A DNA stretch of 64,000 nt from JAGQPD01 sp020426865 (lineage in GTDB: Bacteria > Planctomycetota > Planctomycetia > Pirellulales > Pirellulaceae): positions 682,001-746,000 of the forward strand of contig JAWKTN010000002.1 in assembly GCA_041399065.1 (NCBI GenBank). Direction: 5' to 3'. Both the position numbers and the translations under genes were made by a program. Within the stretch, counting starts at the first letter, position 1. Every line of letters starts with the position of its first letter. Positions 17,876 through 25,920 of this stretch are shown piece after piece. The notes beneath the pieces were generated by a model, which had not been told where the DNA came from, did no database searches, and saw nothing but the letters and a program-made list of their open reading frames with translations.

Positions 17876-18957
17876 AACAGTCGCAGTTGACCGCTCGAAT
17901 CGACCGGTGGCCGAAACTGAGTTGCATCCAGCGGGGGCCAGTGGCGATCAAGTCGGTATTTCGCCGCGAATACCTGAAACGTATTTGCAATCTGCTCAGC
18001 GATCGGTCCGTTCCCTCGCATCCGGCCACCAAACTGCGAACACGACATGTTGCCGTCACGAGTCGCCTGGATCCGGCCGATGATTTTCTCGGCACTCGAC
18101 GGACGCACTCGCCGCAACCAATCGACAAAGATCGGTTCTACTGCCAACGGCAACCGCAGCAGAATGTACGATGCCGAAGAGGCGCCGGCTGAAGCGGCCG
18201 CGGCAAGAATGGCGGCCATCTCGTGGTCGTTTAGACCTGGTATTACGGGACCAACAACTACCGCCGTGGCAACTCCTGCGGAACTCAAGCGTTCTATTGC
18301 CCGTAATCGCGCCGACGGTGTACTCGTCCGCGGCTCCAGCGACCGTGCCAACTCGTGGTCAAGCGAATTGATACTGACAGCGACGCTCACCGTATCGCAG
18401 CTCGCCATTTCGCGAAGAATATCCGCATCCCGCACGACGAGTGCATTCTTGGTGACGATTCCGATCGGCTGCCGCGCCTCGGACGCAACTTGTAGACACC
18501 CCCGCGTCAACCGAAAATGTCGCTCAGCCGGTTGGTAACAATCAGTAACGCCTGACATAGCGATTAACTCAGGTTGCCACGCATCGCGTGCCAGCCAATC
18601 GCGGAACAGCCGTGGCGCGTCGCGTTTGACCATCACCTTCGTTTCGAAATCCAATCCGGCATCGAAACCCAAGTACTCGTGCGTCGGACGTGCATAGCAA
18701 TAGGCACACCCATGGACACAACCACGATACGGATTCAACGAATAACGAAACGGAATATCGGGCGAGTTGTTTTCCGCGATGATCGACTGCGTTTCGTCAA
18801 AGTAATACTCCGTAGGCATCGCGCGAAGACGCTCGACATAACCGTCTTCTTCGATATCGACACAGTCAAAATGCTCCAGATCTATTTGGTAGTGAACTCG
18901 TTCAAAGCGATTGCCGGGGCGAACTTGAGCACCACGTCCTTTAACGTGGGTCGACAT
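17872..18957 (-). CDS. PA0069-family radical SAM protein
   Basis: A radical SAM enzyme of 361 residues. The cluster motif is in NPYRGCVHGCAYCYARPTHEYLG (CxxxCxxC), with the family trait of a YARPTHEYLG tail as in spore-photoproduct-lyase-like proteins. Downstream blocks include MSGVTDCYQPAE and VGPVIPGLNDHE. The start at 18957 is chosen because GGGAGGAG sits just upstream; an in-frame ATG at 19017 lacks such a site. The substrate is unknown. It overlaps the stop of the convergent glycosylase gene by 4 bp, an arrangement that may be chance but is suggestive for DNA repair. Confidence 0.88.
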   Translation of the reverse strand: MSTHVKGRGAQVRPGNRFERVHYQIDLEHFDCVDIEEDGYVERLRAMPTEYYFDETQSIIAENNSPDIPFRYSLNPYRGCVHGCAYCYARPTHEYLGFDAGLDFETKVMVKRDAPRLFRDWLARDAWQPELIAMSGVTDCYQPAERHFRLTRGCLQVASEARQPIGIVTKNALVVRDADILREMASCDTVSVAVSINSLDHELARSLEPRTSTPSARLRAIERLSSAGVATAVVVGPVIPGLNDHEMAAILAAAASAGASSASYILLRLPLAVEPIFVDWLRRVRPSSAEKIIGRIQATRDGNMSCSQFGGRMRGNGPIAEQIANTFQVFAAKYRLDRHWPPLDATQFRPPVDSSGQLRLF

Positions 18958-19057
18958 CGCTCCTCCCTGCCTTTGCGACACATCCGTGCCATTCAGATTC
19001 GAACGCTTGTCCATCACGCTGTTCGCCCCTCATGACGGATCGATAACCTGCACGGGC

Positions 19058-19957
19058 TTATTTCGGAGCCGGCGGTTGCTGGAGAAACTTAGAAAGTTCC
19101 TCCAGTTGGTCCGTTCCCAAAATGTCGACACCGTTGGCCAATAATGTGCTCCAGAATTGGGGAGTTTCGGGAGTGGCCCAAAAACGGAGCAGTCGGCCAT
19201 GTGCGTGAGCTTTCGCAACCATCTCCTGCAATTTGTGACGCTCGACCTGCGGCATCTCCCCTTCGCCATTCCAGGTAAAATGGCTGCGATAGTTCTCGCT
19301 GATCCAGGGAACGAGCTCCGCCGATCGATCCGAATCCAGATCCTCCTGACGCCCGTCGATACCAACCAGGCGGGTCTGGTCGTCGGTGATCTGTTGCTGA
19401 GCGCGATCGCCCGACACGACCACAGTCACCGCGCCGTTGATCTGTTGTCCGTTTTCCGTACGCGTAAGCAGATCGGCATATTGACTCAACAGTCGATCCA
19501 ACACCGCATAGGCCTCAACCCCGTCTTGCTTGATATCAACCAATAGCCATAGTTTCGGCATAGTTGGTGCGGCAGCTTCACTGGCGTCCTTCTCGCTCGT
19601 ACTACCTTCGTCGGCTGACGTCTGTTCCGTCGTAAAGGACTTTCGCTCATTCACAAACTTTTTAAGTGGCTTCAGATACAGCTCTTCCAAAGTCCGTTCA
19701 CGCCGCAATTCCAACCGACCGTGCCCTACCAACAACTGACCGTCGACCAAAAACACGTCCGCTTCAATGCTGGTGAACCCTAACTGTAAGGCGTCCAACA
19801 ACGGCCGCTCGTGATAGTAGTCGTTGTGCGAATGGGCCACAACGACTCCCAGGTTTTCGCCTTCGATCACGGCAGCGTTTTCTTCTTCAGCACCAATGGC
19901 CGCCGCAGCCAGGGCCAACAGAAAGGCAATCGACGAAACGCTGGTTCTCGAAAACAT
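19058..19957 (-). CDS. Exported PI-PLC/glycerophosphodiesterase-like protein
   Basis: About 299 residues with a signal peptide (TSVSSIAFLLALAAAAIGA) cut near AEEE. The body begins AHSHNDYYHERPLLDALQLGF, with EADVFLVDGQLLVGH, the His and acidic residues expected for a TIM-barrel phosphodiesterase of the PI-PLC X / GDPD superfamily. A Ser/Glu/Asp-rich insertion occurs around residue 130. C-terminal LRFWATPETPQFWSTLLANGVDILGTDQL resembles the closing strand of GDPD proteins. Start codons at 20002 and 19972 are also in frame; 19957 gives the most compact signal peptide. The substrate is not predictable. Confidence 0.75.
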   Translation of the reverse strand: MFSRTSVSSIAFLLALAAAAIGAEEENAAVIEGENLGVVVAHSHNDYYHERPLLDALQLGFTSIEADVFLVDGQLLVGHGRLELRRERTLEELYLKPLKKFVNERKSFTTEQTSADEGSTSEKDASEAAAPTMPKLWLLVDIKQDGVEAYAVLDRLLSQYADLLTRTENGQQINGAVTVVVSGDRAQQQITDDQTRLVGIDGRQEDLDSDRSAELVPWISENYRSHFTWNGEGEMPQVERHKLQEMVAKAHAHGRLLRFWATPETPQFWSTLLANGVDILGTDQLEELSKFLQQPPAPK

Positions 19958-20165
19958 GGCGGATACCGTCATCCCGATATTCAATTCTGCCGTCATTCGC
20001 ATCGCGCACCCCTTCGCGAATTCACACGATTTTTAAACCTCGTACCTTTGACCCAACGAGTTCAACGATAACAGTCCGACGTTGGTCAAGCTAGTGCGGT
20101 GCGCACCGTAGCTCCTGGCCGCCGCATTAACCGTAGCGATAAGTTTTTCAACCGAAAAACTACTA

Positions 20166-20663
20166 CTACCCGCCGGTACTTGTCCTTTTCCACAAACCAC
20201 GCACGGCACCGAAGAGCTCACGAAGGTTCCGAGGGTTCTGGCCAAAATCCGCTTTGCCAACGCGAGACTTGCTCGTCGCTGTCGCCAAACTGCCAATTCG
20301 GTCACTGCGTGGATCGCTCAATGGCGTGATCGTTACGTCGATGTCATCCTGGAAGCGAAGCAATCGCGTGGTGCGCACGAAATGGAGGACGATCACTCTC
20401 CCCTCCTGCTCCTCCGTCCGATCATGCCGCCAGCCACGAAGCGTTTCCGACGCGTCGATGAACAGCTGCCGCAGCTGCTCCGGCGGCAGGTCTGTCGCCA
20501 GTGGCCGCTGATTGATATCGCGCGCTTCGTCGTCGGTCGTCGCGGAATTCTTCGTCAGGTCTCGTCGCCAATCTTCCAAGAACATTGCCATTCCTACCAT
20601 CGAACCTACCGCGGCGATCACGATCACGACCATGATCGATCGGACATATTTCCACTGCATCAC
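20166..20663 (-). CDS. DUF1499 family protein, membrane-anchored
   Basis: A 165-residue protein with one N-terminal membrane helix (IMVVIVIAAVGSMVGMAMFL) and a domain containing TRLLRFQDDIDVTI and SKSRVGKADFGQNPRNLREL, the DUF1499 signature. The family function is unknown. Its ATG overlaps the stop of the upstream membrane protein gene by 4 bases, so the two are coupled. Confidence 0.8.
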   Translation of the reverse strand: MMQWKYVRSIMVVIVIAAVGSMVGMAMFLEDWRRDLTKNSATTDDEARDINQRPLATDLPPEQLRQLFIDASETLRGWRHDRTEEQEGRVIVLHFVRTTRLLRFQDDIDVTITPLSDPRSDRIGSLATATSKSRVGKADFGQNPRNLRELFGAVRGLWKRTSTGG

Positions 20664-21250
20664 GGAAGCTCACATGGTCCACTTTGGTCCGCGGTTTGCC
20701 GGTCGGCCAAGATCCACAGAGTCAACTGCCGCATTCCAAACGCCAGCATGGCCCCCAAGACGATGGCCAGGATGACGCAACCGGCCGATAGCCAAAGTGA
20801 ATCATCAACGTGGCCATACGCGATTAGCATCACGGGCGTGGCAAGCGCGAGCGGCAACAATCCCATCACAATGAAACCGCCCACCGTCAGCACCAACGTG
20901 GCAGGTACAACCACCAGCTGGAATACACCCCGCTTCCACGTCCCGATGACACCCGCTCGGCATAGCACGCGTACGGTTCCCCACCACAAAGCTGACCCCG
21001 CCAGCAGGACAACAAGAACGACAACTCCACGCACACTTTCCATCCCTTGTCGCGGCACCGATTGCACGATCGGCACCATGCCGACCTGTAGGATGACAAT
21101 CAGCCAGAGAAAATCGGTCATGCGAAATTTGGTGGGGATAGGATTCTCGCGCTCAATTTTGAGGACGGGGAACAATACCAGATAGGGAATCGCGACGGCG
21201 AACCAACAGGTTAACAGGCCGAACATCATCGCGACGTTCTGTAGCTGCAT
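20660..21250 (-). CDS. Multi-pass membrane protein, function unknown
   Basis: A 196-residue protein with about five hydrophobic helices: residues 5-28, 46-62, 73-93, 110-140 and 152-175. There is a short cytosolic segment KIERENPIPTKFR after the first helix and a polar C-terminus. No motif of a known transporter or enzyme is visible. It is coupled to the DUF1499 gene, which overlaps its end by 4 bp, and is divergent from rarA. Confidence 0.7.
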   Translation of the reverse strand: MQLQNVAMMFGLLTCWFAVAIPYLVLFPVLKIERENPIPTKFRMTDFLWLIVILQVGMVPIVQSVPRQGMESVRGVVVLVVLLAGSALWWGTVRVLCRAGVIGTWKRGVFQLVVVPATLVLTVGGFIVMGLLPLALATPVMLIAYGHVDDSLWLSAGCVILAIVLGAMLAFGMRQLTLWILADRQTADQSGPCELP

Positions 21251-21398
21251 GGATTGACGCCTGCGTTGTGATCACATCGAGTGGAACAGCGAGAACTGAT
21301 TCAGGGACGGTTCGTAAAGTCCCTCTGGCGAGTATATTGTAGCAGACGGGATGATCATCAATTGTCGTAGTGAGACAAATCGCCAAGGGAGTGTTATC

Positions 21399-22778
21399 AT
21401 GTCGCTGTTCGAGCAATCTGAGACCGCAAATCTACAGCGAGCGCAGCCGCTGGCCGCACGCATGCGTCCCCGAACGCTTGACGACTTCGTCGGGCAACAG
21501 CATTTTCTTGGCGAAGGAAAACTCCTGCGACGACTGTTAGCGGCCGATCGCCTTGGTTCGGTCCTGTTCTACGGACCACCAGGTACCGGAAAGACCACTT
21601 TAGCACGACTGCTGGCCACGGCCAGCCAAAGCCGCTTCCAGCAACTGAGTGCCGTTACCAGCGGAGTAAAGGACGTACGCGAGATTCTCGACACGGCGCG
21701 CGACGAAATCGCCACGGGAGGCAAACGCACATTGTTGTTTGTCGACGAAATTCATCGCTTCAATAAGGCACAACAAGATGTGCTGTTGCATGATGTCGAG
21801 GACGGCATTGTCATCCTGGTCGGCGCCACAACCTCCAATCCATTCTTTGCGGTCAACAGTGCGTTGGTCAGCCGCAGCCAAATCTTCCAGTTCCAACCAC
21901 TGGACAAAGACTCTATTGTGTCACTATTGCGGCGAGCACTCACTGATCGCGAGCGAGGGTTGGGAAAACATGCCATCGAGGTCAAAGACGAGGCGCTCGA
22001 CGTGCTTAGTGATATGTGCGATGGGGACGCGCGCCGAGCCCTCACGGCTCTGGAAATCGCCGTCCTATCGTCTAATCAACATCCCGTTCGCCTGACACGA
22101 GAACTCGTGGCTGAGTCGATGCAACGCAAATCGATCGAATACGACAAGACCGGCGACTCGCATTACGACACGATCAGTGCCATGATCAAGAGCATTCGCG
22201 GTAGTGATCCCGACGCCGCGCTCTACTGGCTGGCGCGCATGTTGGAAGCAGGTGAAGACATTCGGTTTCTCAACCGCCGACTCGTTATCTTGGCCAGCGA
22301 AGACATTGGCAACGCCGATCCGCAGGCGTTGCCGATAGCGGTCGCCGGCATGCAGGCGTGCGAATTTATCGGCTTACCCGAATGTCAATTGACACTGTCG
22401 CAAGTCGTCACGTACCTGGCAACCTGCCCCAAATCCAACGCTGCCACGGTGGCCATCTCCGAGGCTCGCGATGACGTAAGAAACGGTCGGCTGCTTCCCG
22501 TTCCGATCCACTTGCGTGATAAACATTATGCTGGTGCCCAGCAACTGGGACATGGAAAAGGTTATCAATACTCGCATGATTCGGCCGACGGCGTTGTGGC
22601 TCAAGACTACCTGGGAGTCCAACGTGAGTACTACCGCCCTGTCGACCGCGGATTCGAGAAGGACCTGGCGGCTCGACTCGTCACGATTCGTCGAGTCTTG
22701 CGCCAACACGCTGACGAGAAAACAGCGGTCAGGGAAGCGTTGGATGAAACGAAGTCCGACGATTCCCTGCCGGGCTAA
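21399..22778 (+). CDS. rarA: Replication-associated recombination protein A (MgsA/WRNIP1 family AAA+ ATPase)
   Basis: A clamp-loader-like AAA+ ATPase that acts at stalled replication forks and single-stranded DNA gaps. RPRTLDDFVGQQHFLGEGKLL, Walker A GPPGTGKTT, Walker B LLFVDEIHRFNKAQQD, sensor GATTSNPFF, and the C-terminal blocks ASEDIGNADPQAL and YLGVQREYY are all diagnostic. The ATG at 21399 with GGGAGTG upstream gives 459 residues; an in-frame start at 21351 adds 16 unconserved residues. Its stop overlaps the convergent zinc-ribbon gene by 4 bp. Confidence 0.95.
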   Translation: MSLFEQSETANLQRAQPLAARMRPRTLDDFVGQQHFLGEGKLLRRLLAADRLGSVLFYGPPGTGKTTLARLLATASQSRFQQLSAVTSGVKDVREILDTARDEIATGGKRTLLFVDEIHRFNKAQQDVLLHDVEDGIVILVGATTSNPFFAVNSALVSRSQIFQFQPLDKDSIVSLLRRALTDRERGLGKHAIEVKDEALDVLSDMCDGDARRALTALEIAVLSSNQHPVRLTRELVAESMQRKSIEYDKTGDSHYDTISAMIKSIRGSDPDAALYWLARMLEAGEDIRFLNRRLVILASEDIGNADPQALPIAVAGMQACEFIGLPECQLTLSQVVTYLATCPKSNAATVAISEARDDVRNGRLLPVPIHLRDKHYAGAQQLGHGKGYQYSHDSADGVVAQDYLGVQREYYRPVDRGFEKDLAARLVTIRRVLRQHADEKTAVREALDETKSDDSLPG

Positions 22779-23053
22779 AACAACATCGGCAACAGCGTCA
22801 CGATCACGGCTAGGATTCCGGCGGCGCCCAAAACAATCCACCACACTGGCCGCCCCCGCCAAGGACTCGTGTCGGACGTCACGTATTCACCGCAGATTGG
22901 GCAGCGCACCGAATCTTCGTAGATCTCCGCGCGGCAGTGTCCGCACTCGGTCGTATCACTATCGTCGTCGTCAGCGTCGTCAACGTCATGATCGAACTCG
23001 TGCTCCTCGGAATCGACCTCTTCGTAGCACTCCCAATCGTCGTGATCTCGCAT
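22775..23053 (-). CDS. Small acidic zinc-ribbon protein with C-terminal membrane helix
   Basis: About 92 residues: a very acidic N-terminus (runs of Asp and Glu, about 1-35), a zinc-ribbon pattern CGHCRAEIYEDSVRCPICGEY (two CxxC knuckles), then a single C-terminal membrane helix WWIVLGAAGILAVIVTLLPML. It is probably tail-anchored with the ribbon facing the cytosol. A TTG at 23086 is also in frame. The role is unknown; such proteins are common orphans in planctomycetes. Confidence 0.7.
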   Translation of the reverse strand: MRDHDDWECYEEVDSEEHEFDHDVDDADDDDSDTTECGHCRAEIYEDSVRCPICGEYVTSDTSPWRGRPVWWIVLGAAGILAVIVTLLPMLF

Positions 23054-23187
23054 CGATGGACCGCCTGATCCTGAGTCGAAACTCAAAGGATTTCACAAGT
23101 GTTGATGAAACGACACAGCATGTCTGGCCTCCGGCTCGTACTGTCACACGCAGTCGGAAACAAGCAATCGGCAAGGGCTCAGAGGCG

Positions 23188-23256
23188 GAACACCTCGAAC
23201 CACATAGTATCCGACGCCCCCGAACGATCGCAATACCTCGAACCGACATAGCTCCG
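23188..23256. repeat. Dispersed 25-bp repeat, first pair
   Basis: Two degenerate copies of the consensus AATACCTCGAACCRTAYAGT (then ATT) start at about 23189 and 23231. A second pair lies at 23679-23745 with almost the same 40-43 bp spacing. The ends AATAC and GTATT are inverted, so each copy is weakly palindromic. Confidence 0.75.
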
Positions 23257-23358
23257 GCCGATCCCCCGGCGGATGAGCAAACCACAGCCACCCGATCAGA
23301 GGCCGCACGCCAAGACACCGGGGATCGGCGGAGCGATTCACGGCGAACCAGTAATAAG

Positions 23359-23463
23359 CTATTCCGTGGCGGTCTGGTATTGACGTCGACGGGCGTAGCC
23401 CGACCAGAAGATCAGAAAGCAAATCGTCGCAATGAAAGAAATGCCGCTGGGCTCGGGAACGAT
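23359..23463 (-). pseudogene. Remnant of a PEP-CTERM sorting tail
   Basis: The frame ends IVPEPSGISFIATICFLIFW, continues SGYARRR and stops shortly after, which has all three parts of a PEP-CTERM signal: the PEP motif, a membrane helix and an Arg cluster. The frame is open upstream to 23751 but that part shows no recognisable domain or signal peptide and runs through the dispersed repeats. I read it as the surviving end of an exported protein gene; a short real gene cannot be excluded. Confidence 0.6.
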
Positions 23464-23678
23464 TCGTGTCGTACGGAAGCGTTGACTCGGGCTCACTAGG
23501 TCTGGATCGCAGAAGTGATCTGGACCAACAAGTTTTTCACGAAGCAGCGTCACTCTGGTCAAAAATCGTCGATGACTACGTCGCCCCAACCATATGCCAC
23601 TGATTGTCGACAACACGCAACAAGTAAAAGAAGAACGAGTGTCCTTGAATTCAAATTGCCAGAACCATGGACAGTTGC

Positions 23679-23745
23679 AATACCTCGAACCGTACAGTAT
23701 TCGAGTCCATTGCGCGACTGGAATACCTCGAACCATATAGTATTG
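23679..23745. repeat. Dispersed 25-bp repeat, second pair
   Basis: Two copies of the AATACCTCGAACC element, starting at about 23679 and 23722; the last is the closest to a clean palindrome, with AATAC and GTATT ends. Confidence 0.75.
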
Positions 23746-23899
23746 GACCATTTGGACGCGACTTGGCCAATCAAAGTAACACCAGGCGCATGCCTTGGAC
23801 GAATCTTCGCAGCCGACTCGTCATCGGAGATCGTTGGCTGACGTCAGGTTTGGTGCGCTGCTGATCGGCGCACGGATTCACTAGTACCACCTGTTGGCG

Positions 23900-24246
23900 A
23901 TCGCAATCGGCCATCAAGCGGTCGAGTGGGCTGGTCACCTGGATGTCATCGCGGATCAAGACGTGCAAGTACATCATCGTGGTTCTTTGGACTTCAGGAC
24001 CGTGTTGCGATAGGTGATAAGTGCCTGGACGATTTTCAGCCGTTTCCAAGCTGGTTCGGCCGCCTTGACCTTGGACTTGAGAAAGGCGATGACCTCTTCT
24101 TCGGAGAAGTGCCAGGACGCAGGGTGGTCAATCTGGTGAAACTTGGCAAGTTTGCCAAACCAGATGTCAGCCCAATCTTTCTGAGTGGGCTTGGGTTTTT
24201 TATGCGGGTTGTTCGAGCCTTGTGATCCATGAGGCGATGCAGGCAT
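23900..24246 (-). pseudogene. Integron-type tyrosine recombinase with large internal deletion
   Basis: From the ATG at 24246, with GGAGG 6 bases upstream, 90 residues read KPTQKDWADIWFGKLAKF...WHFSEEEVIAFLK...AWKRLKIVQALITYR, resembling the N-terminal SAM-like core-binding domain of integron integrases, then a stop at 23974-23976. In another frame, overlapping the end (about 23900-23992), QRTTMMYLHVLIRDD followed by VTSPLDRL matches the extreme C-terminus of IntI proteins (STTMIYTHVLNRG...VRSPLD), including the catalytic Tyr position. Roughly 200 central residues with the catalytic Arg and His residues are missing. It cannot be an active recombinase. Confidence 0.75.
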
Positions 24247-24586
24247 GACAGACCTCCGGTGCAGTCGCAAAAATGTATTTCCGTACACAGGACGTATACT
24301 GGTGTGAGTGTATCGCAGTTGTCACGTCGGTCAACCCCTCGCATGGTTGTCGCGACGAAAAAAACACATCCCCCTCCCAAAAACACAGGCAAATGAAGCG
24401 TTTTTCCTGAACACTTGCCAAATCATTGCCTTTCGGCAATAAGTAAAGGATAAGTAACGGATAAGTCCCGGTGGACTTATCGCCGATTCGGCAATAAGAC
24501 CCTCCTAGACGGCTTATCGCCGGGTCGTCCGGTAATAATCAAGTTCGCCACTTAAGACGTACTGTACGGGCTGAGGAAAGTTAGGC
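24247..24586. other. Leader region of the recombinase remnant
   Basis: No gene. The second half is crowded with direct and inverted copies of a 10-bp motif (24425-24540). In integrons this position, next to the 5' end of intI, holds the attI site and promoters. Confidence 0.5.
24425..24540. repeat. Cluster of direct and inverted CGGCRATAAG motifs
   Basis: Forward copies or variants: CGGCAATAAG (24434-24443), AGGATAAG (24447-24454), CGGATAAG (24458-24465), CGGCAATAAG (24489-24498) and CCGGTAATAA (24529-24538). Inverted copies CTTATCGCCG lie at 24476-24485 and 24513-24522. One pair forms a perfect 9-bp stem, GATAAGTCC (24460-24468) with GGACTTATC (24473-24481) and a 4-base loop. A further small hairpin ATTGCC/GGCAAT lies at 24425-24440. 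Confidence 0.85.
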
Positions 24587-24915
24587 ACCACGAAGGACAC
24601 GAAGAGCACGAAGATGGAATTCGACGATCTATCCAATCGCGTAATCGGCTGTGCTATCGACGTCCATGGAAACCTAGGGCGACGTTCTGCTCGGCTGTGG
24701 ATACCGTAACGACGTTCTGGTCGAGAACCAACTCATTATCGAGTTGAAGAGCGTTGAGAAGCTGTTGGGGATTCACGAGCCGCAATTGTTGACCTATATG
24801 AAATTGGCGGAAATAAAGATTGGACTGCTAATGAATTTCAACGTAACCAAGCTGAAGGAAGGCATTAAGCGCTTCGTGCTGTGACTTCCTTCGTGCTCTT
24901 CGTGTCCTTCGTGGT
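24587..24915. repeat. Perfect 27-bp inverted repeat flanking a GxxExxY gene remnant
   Basis: The 27 bases at 24587-24613 (starting ACCACGAAGGACACGAAG) recur as an exact reverse complement at 24889-24915. The GxxExxY coding remnant occupies the space between them, with its ATG at the inner edge of the left copy and its stop 4 bases before the right copy. Confidence 0.9.
24614..24884 (+). pseudogene. GxxExxY family protein, internally deleted and frameshifted
   Basis: The start reads MEFDDLSNRVIGCAIDVHGNLG, the family N-terminus, then runs to a stop about 10 codons later. In another frame CGYRNDVLVENQLIIELK, then SVEKLLGIHEPQLLTYMKL and NFNVTKLKEGIKRFVL give an intact C-terminal half. About 45 residues that should contain the PGLLESAYE motif are missing. 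GxxExxY proteins are small, often repeat-flanked and of unknown role, with a PD-(D/E)XK-like core. Confidence 0.8.
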
Positions 24916-25077
24916 AAGATGACGATGCAAGATGTAAGCCTACAGGCACTGAAAGCTGCGAGGAAAACGTGGCGAACAAAGCGTTCGACCGAAGCCGCGG
25001 TGGCCAGCCTTTTGCCGATGGAAAATCACTCGCCGCGGCATCGGTCAACGCAAACGTTCGGCCTTAAGGAGCATCTA

Positions 25078-25375
25078 ATGTCGGTCGCTGACGTGGAGCG
25101 ATTTTGGGAGAAGATACGCAGTTTTGGCGGCACAGACTTATTTCACGAGTTTCGACAAACGGTTCTTCACGCCTCGCGCGACGAAGTCGCAGCAGGTGAT
25201 CGCGTTGGCCTCACGAGAGGGTTTCGAGTTCTCGGACGACGACTACCGTGCCGCCGTTATCAGCGGGATCAATGCGCAACCAGAGTCGGCTGGCGATTTG
25301 GCGGCAACCTACCGTCGCCTCGTCGCCGAAGGCCGCTGGTTCGAGGTGATTGACGGCGTGGTTGTCGGTGGCTGA
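25078..25375 (+). pseudogene. Nif11-like protein, frameshifted
   Basis: The ATG at 25078, preceded by AAGGAG, starts MSVADVERFWEKI, which resembles the Nif11 domain N-terminus. The rest fits only the +1 frame: SQQVIALASREGFEFSDDDY, then RAAVISG, which matches the Nif11 helix-loop (ALAxxEGFEFTxxE). The shift must lie around 25118-25180. Nif11 domains occur as RiPP leader peptides and in small proteins of unknown use; no RiPP-modifying gene is nearby. A sequencing error is possible. Confidence 0.5.
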
Positions 25376-25391
25376 CGCCATGGAGTATACT
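25362..25391 (+). promoter_or_regulatory. Candidate promoter for hicBA-like operon
   Basis: TTGTCG (25362-25367) and TATACT (25386-25391) are separated by 18 bp, 47 bp upstream of the hicB-like start. Confidence 0.4.
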
Positions 25392-25437
25392 GATATTCAT
25401 AAGATGTATCGTTGCGTTTGCTTTTGAGGCAAAACTA

Positions 25438-25629
25438 ATGCAGTCTGTAAAAATTGTGGTTTGGCAAGATGGTGAGGATTGGCTGGGGTACCTGCAGGAG
25501 TATCCAGACTATTGGACGCAAGGCGAGAGTCTTGATGACCTGAAAGAGCACCTCAAGGATCTTTACGCCGATCTTTCGGGTGGTGCGATCCCAGGCGTGC
25601 GACGAGTTGAGGATCTGATTGTTTCATGA
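25438..25629 (+). CDS. hicB: HicB-like antitoxin
   Basis: A 63-residue protein with the HicB N-terminal beta-hairpin pattern: IVVWQDGEDWLGYLQEYPDY followed by QGESLDDLKEHLKDLYADL. It is shorter than full HicB antitoxins and lacks an obvious C-terminal DNA-binding domain. In HicAB modules this protein masks the toxin. GAGG lies about 9 bases upstream of the ATG. The hicA-like gene overlaps its stop by 4 bases; antitoxin-first order is common. Confidence 0.75.
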   Translation: MQSVKIVVWQDGEDWLGYLQEYPDYWTQGESLDDLKEHLKDLYADLSGGAIPGVRRVEDLIVS

Positions 25630-25814
25630 AGCGCGTCGATCTTATTCGAACCATTGAAGGTTTCGGGTGCGTGCTAATTCGACACGGCACAAAGCACGAT
25701 TGGTATCGCAATCCTACCACCGGAGTCTCGCAGCCCATTCCGCGCCACCGTGAAATCAAGGAACATCTAGCTCGTCGGATCATTCGCATGCTCAGCAACG
25801 ATGATGGATCGTGA
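25626..25814 (+). CDS. hicA: HicA-like toxin (mRNA interferase)
   Basis: A 62-residue protein, MKRVDLIRTIEGFGCVLIRHG then KHDWYRNPTTG and PIPRHREIKEHLARRIIRML, matching the double-stranded-RNA-binding-like HicA fold. The usual catalytic His is plausibly the one in GTKHDWY. HicA toxins cleave mRNA when released from HicB. It is coupled to hicB by an ATGA overlap. It lies just beyond the 3' end of the antisense group II intron, with about 30 bp between. Confidence 0.78.
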   Translation: MKRVDLIRTIEGFGCVLIRHGTKHDWYRNPTTGVSQPIPRHREIKEHLARRIIRMLSNDDGS

Positions 25815-25883
25815 TGCGGGATGACCGCACGCCACAGAACGGCCGAAATCGGGTAGCCGCGGCCATTGCTGGCCGCAGCCCCC

Positions 25884-25920
25884 ACACCACCTAGCATGCG
25901 GGTCCGCACTAGGCGGTTCC
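25884..25920 (-). ncRNA. Group II intron domain V
   Basis: A 34-37 base hairpin immediately downstream of the maturase stop, with an 8-bp lower stem (one G-U pair), a two-sided bulge and a short GC upper stem. Position and shape fit the catalytic domain V. Confidence 0.65.

Larger units (their letters stand above)
23054..23899. other. Gene-poor start of accessory island
   Basis: About 850 bases with no intact gene. It holds four copies of a 25-bp dispersed repeat (23188-23256 and 23679-23745) and, on the minus strand, the coding remnant of a PEP-CTERM tail at 23359-23463. Confidence 0.6.

Noticed and set aside
22516..23499. 327-codon open frame on the plus strand overlapping rarA
   Set aside because: Arg/Thr-rich product runs out of frame through the end of rarA and through the repeat region; reads as noise.
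23679..23745. tRNA T-arm-like GGTTCGAGG in the dispersed repeats
   Set aside because: No acceptor, D or anticodon arms can be folded around it; it is part of the repeat consensus.
24580..24586. GTTAGGC as a classical integron crossover core
   Set aside because: It fits GTTRRRY but such a match is expected about once per kilobase by chance, and no paired RYYYAAC was found nearby.
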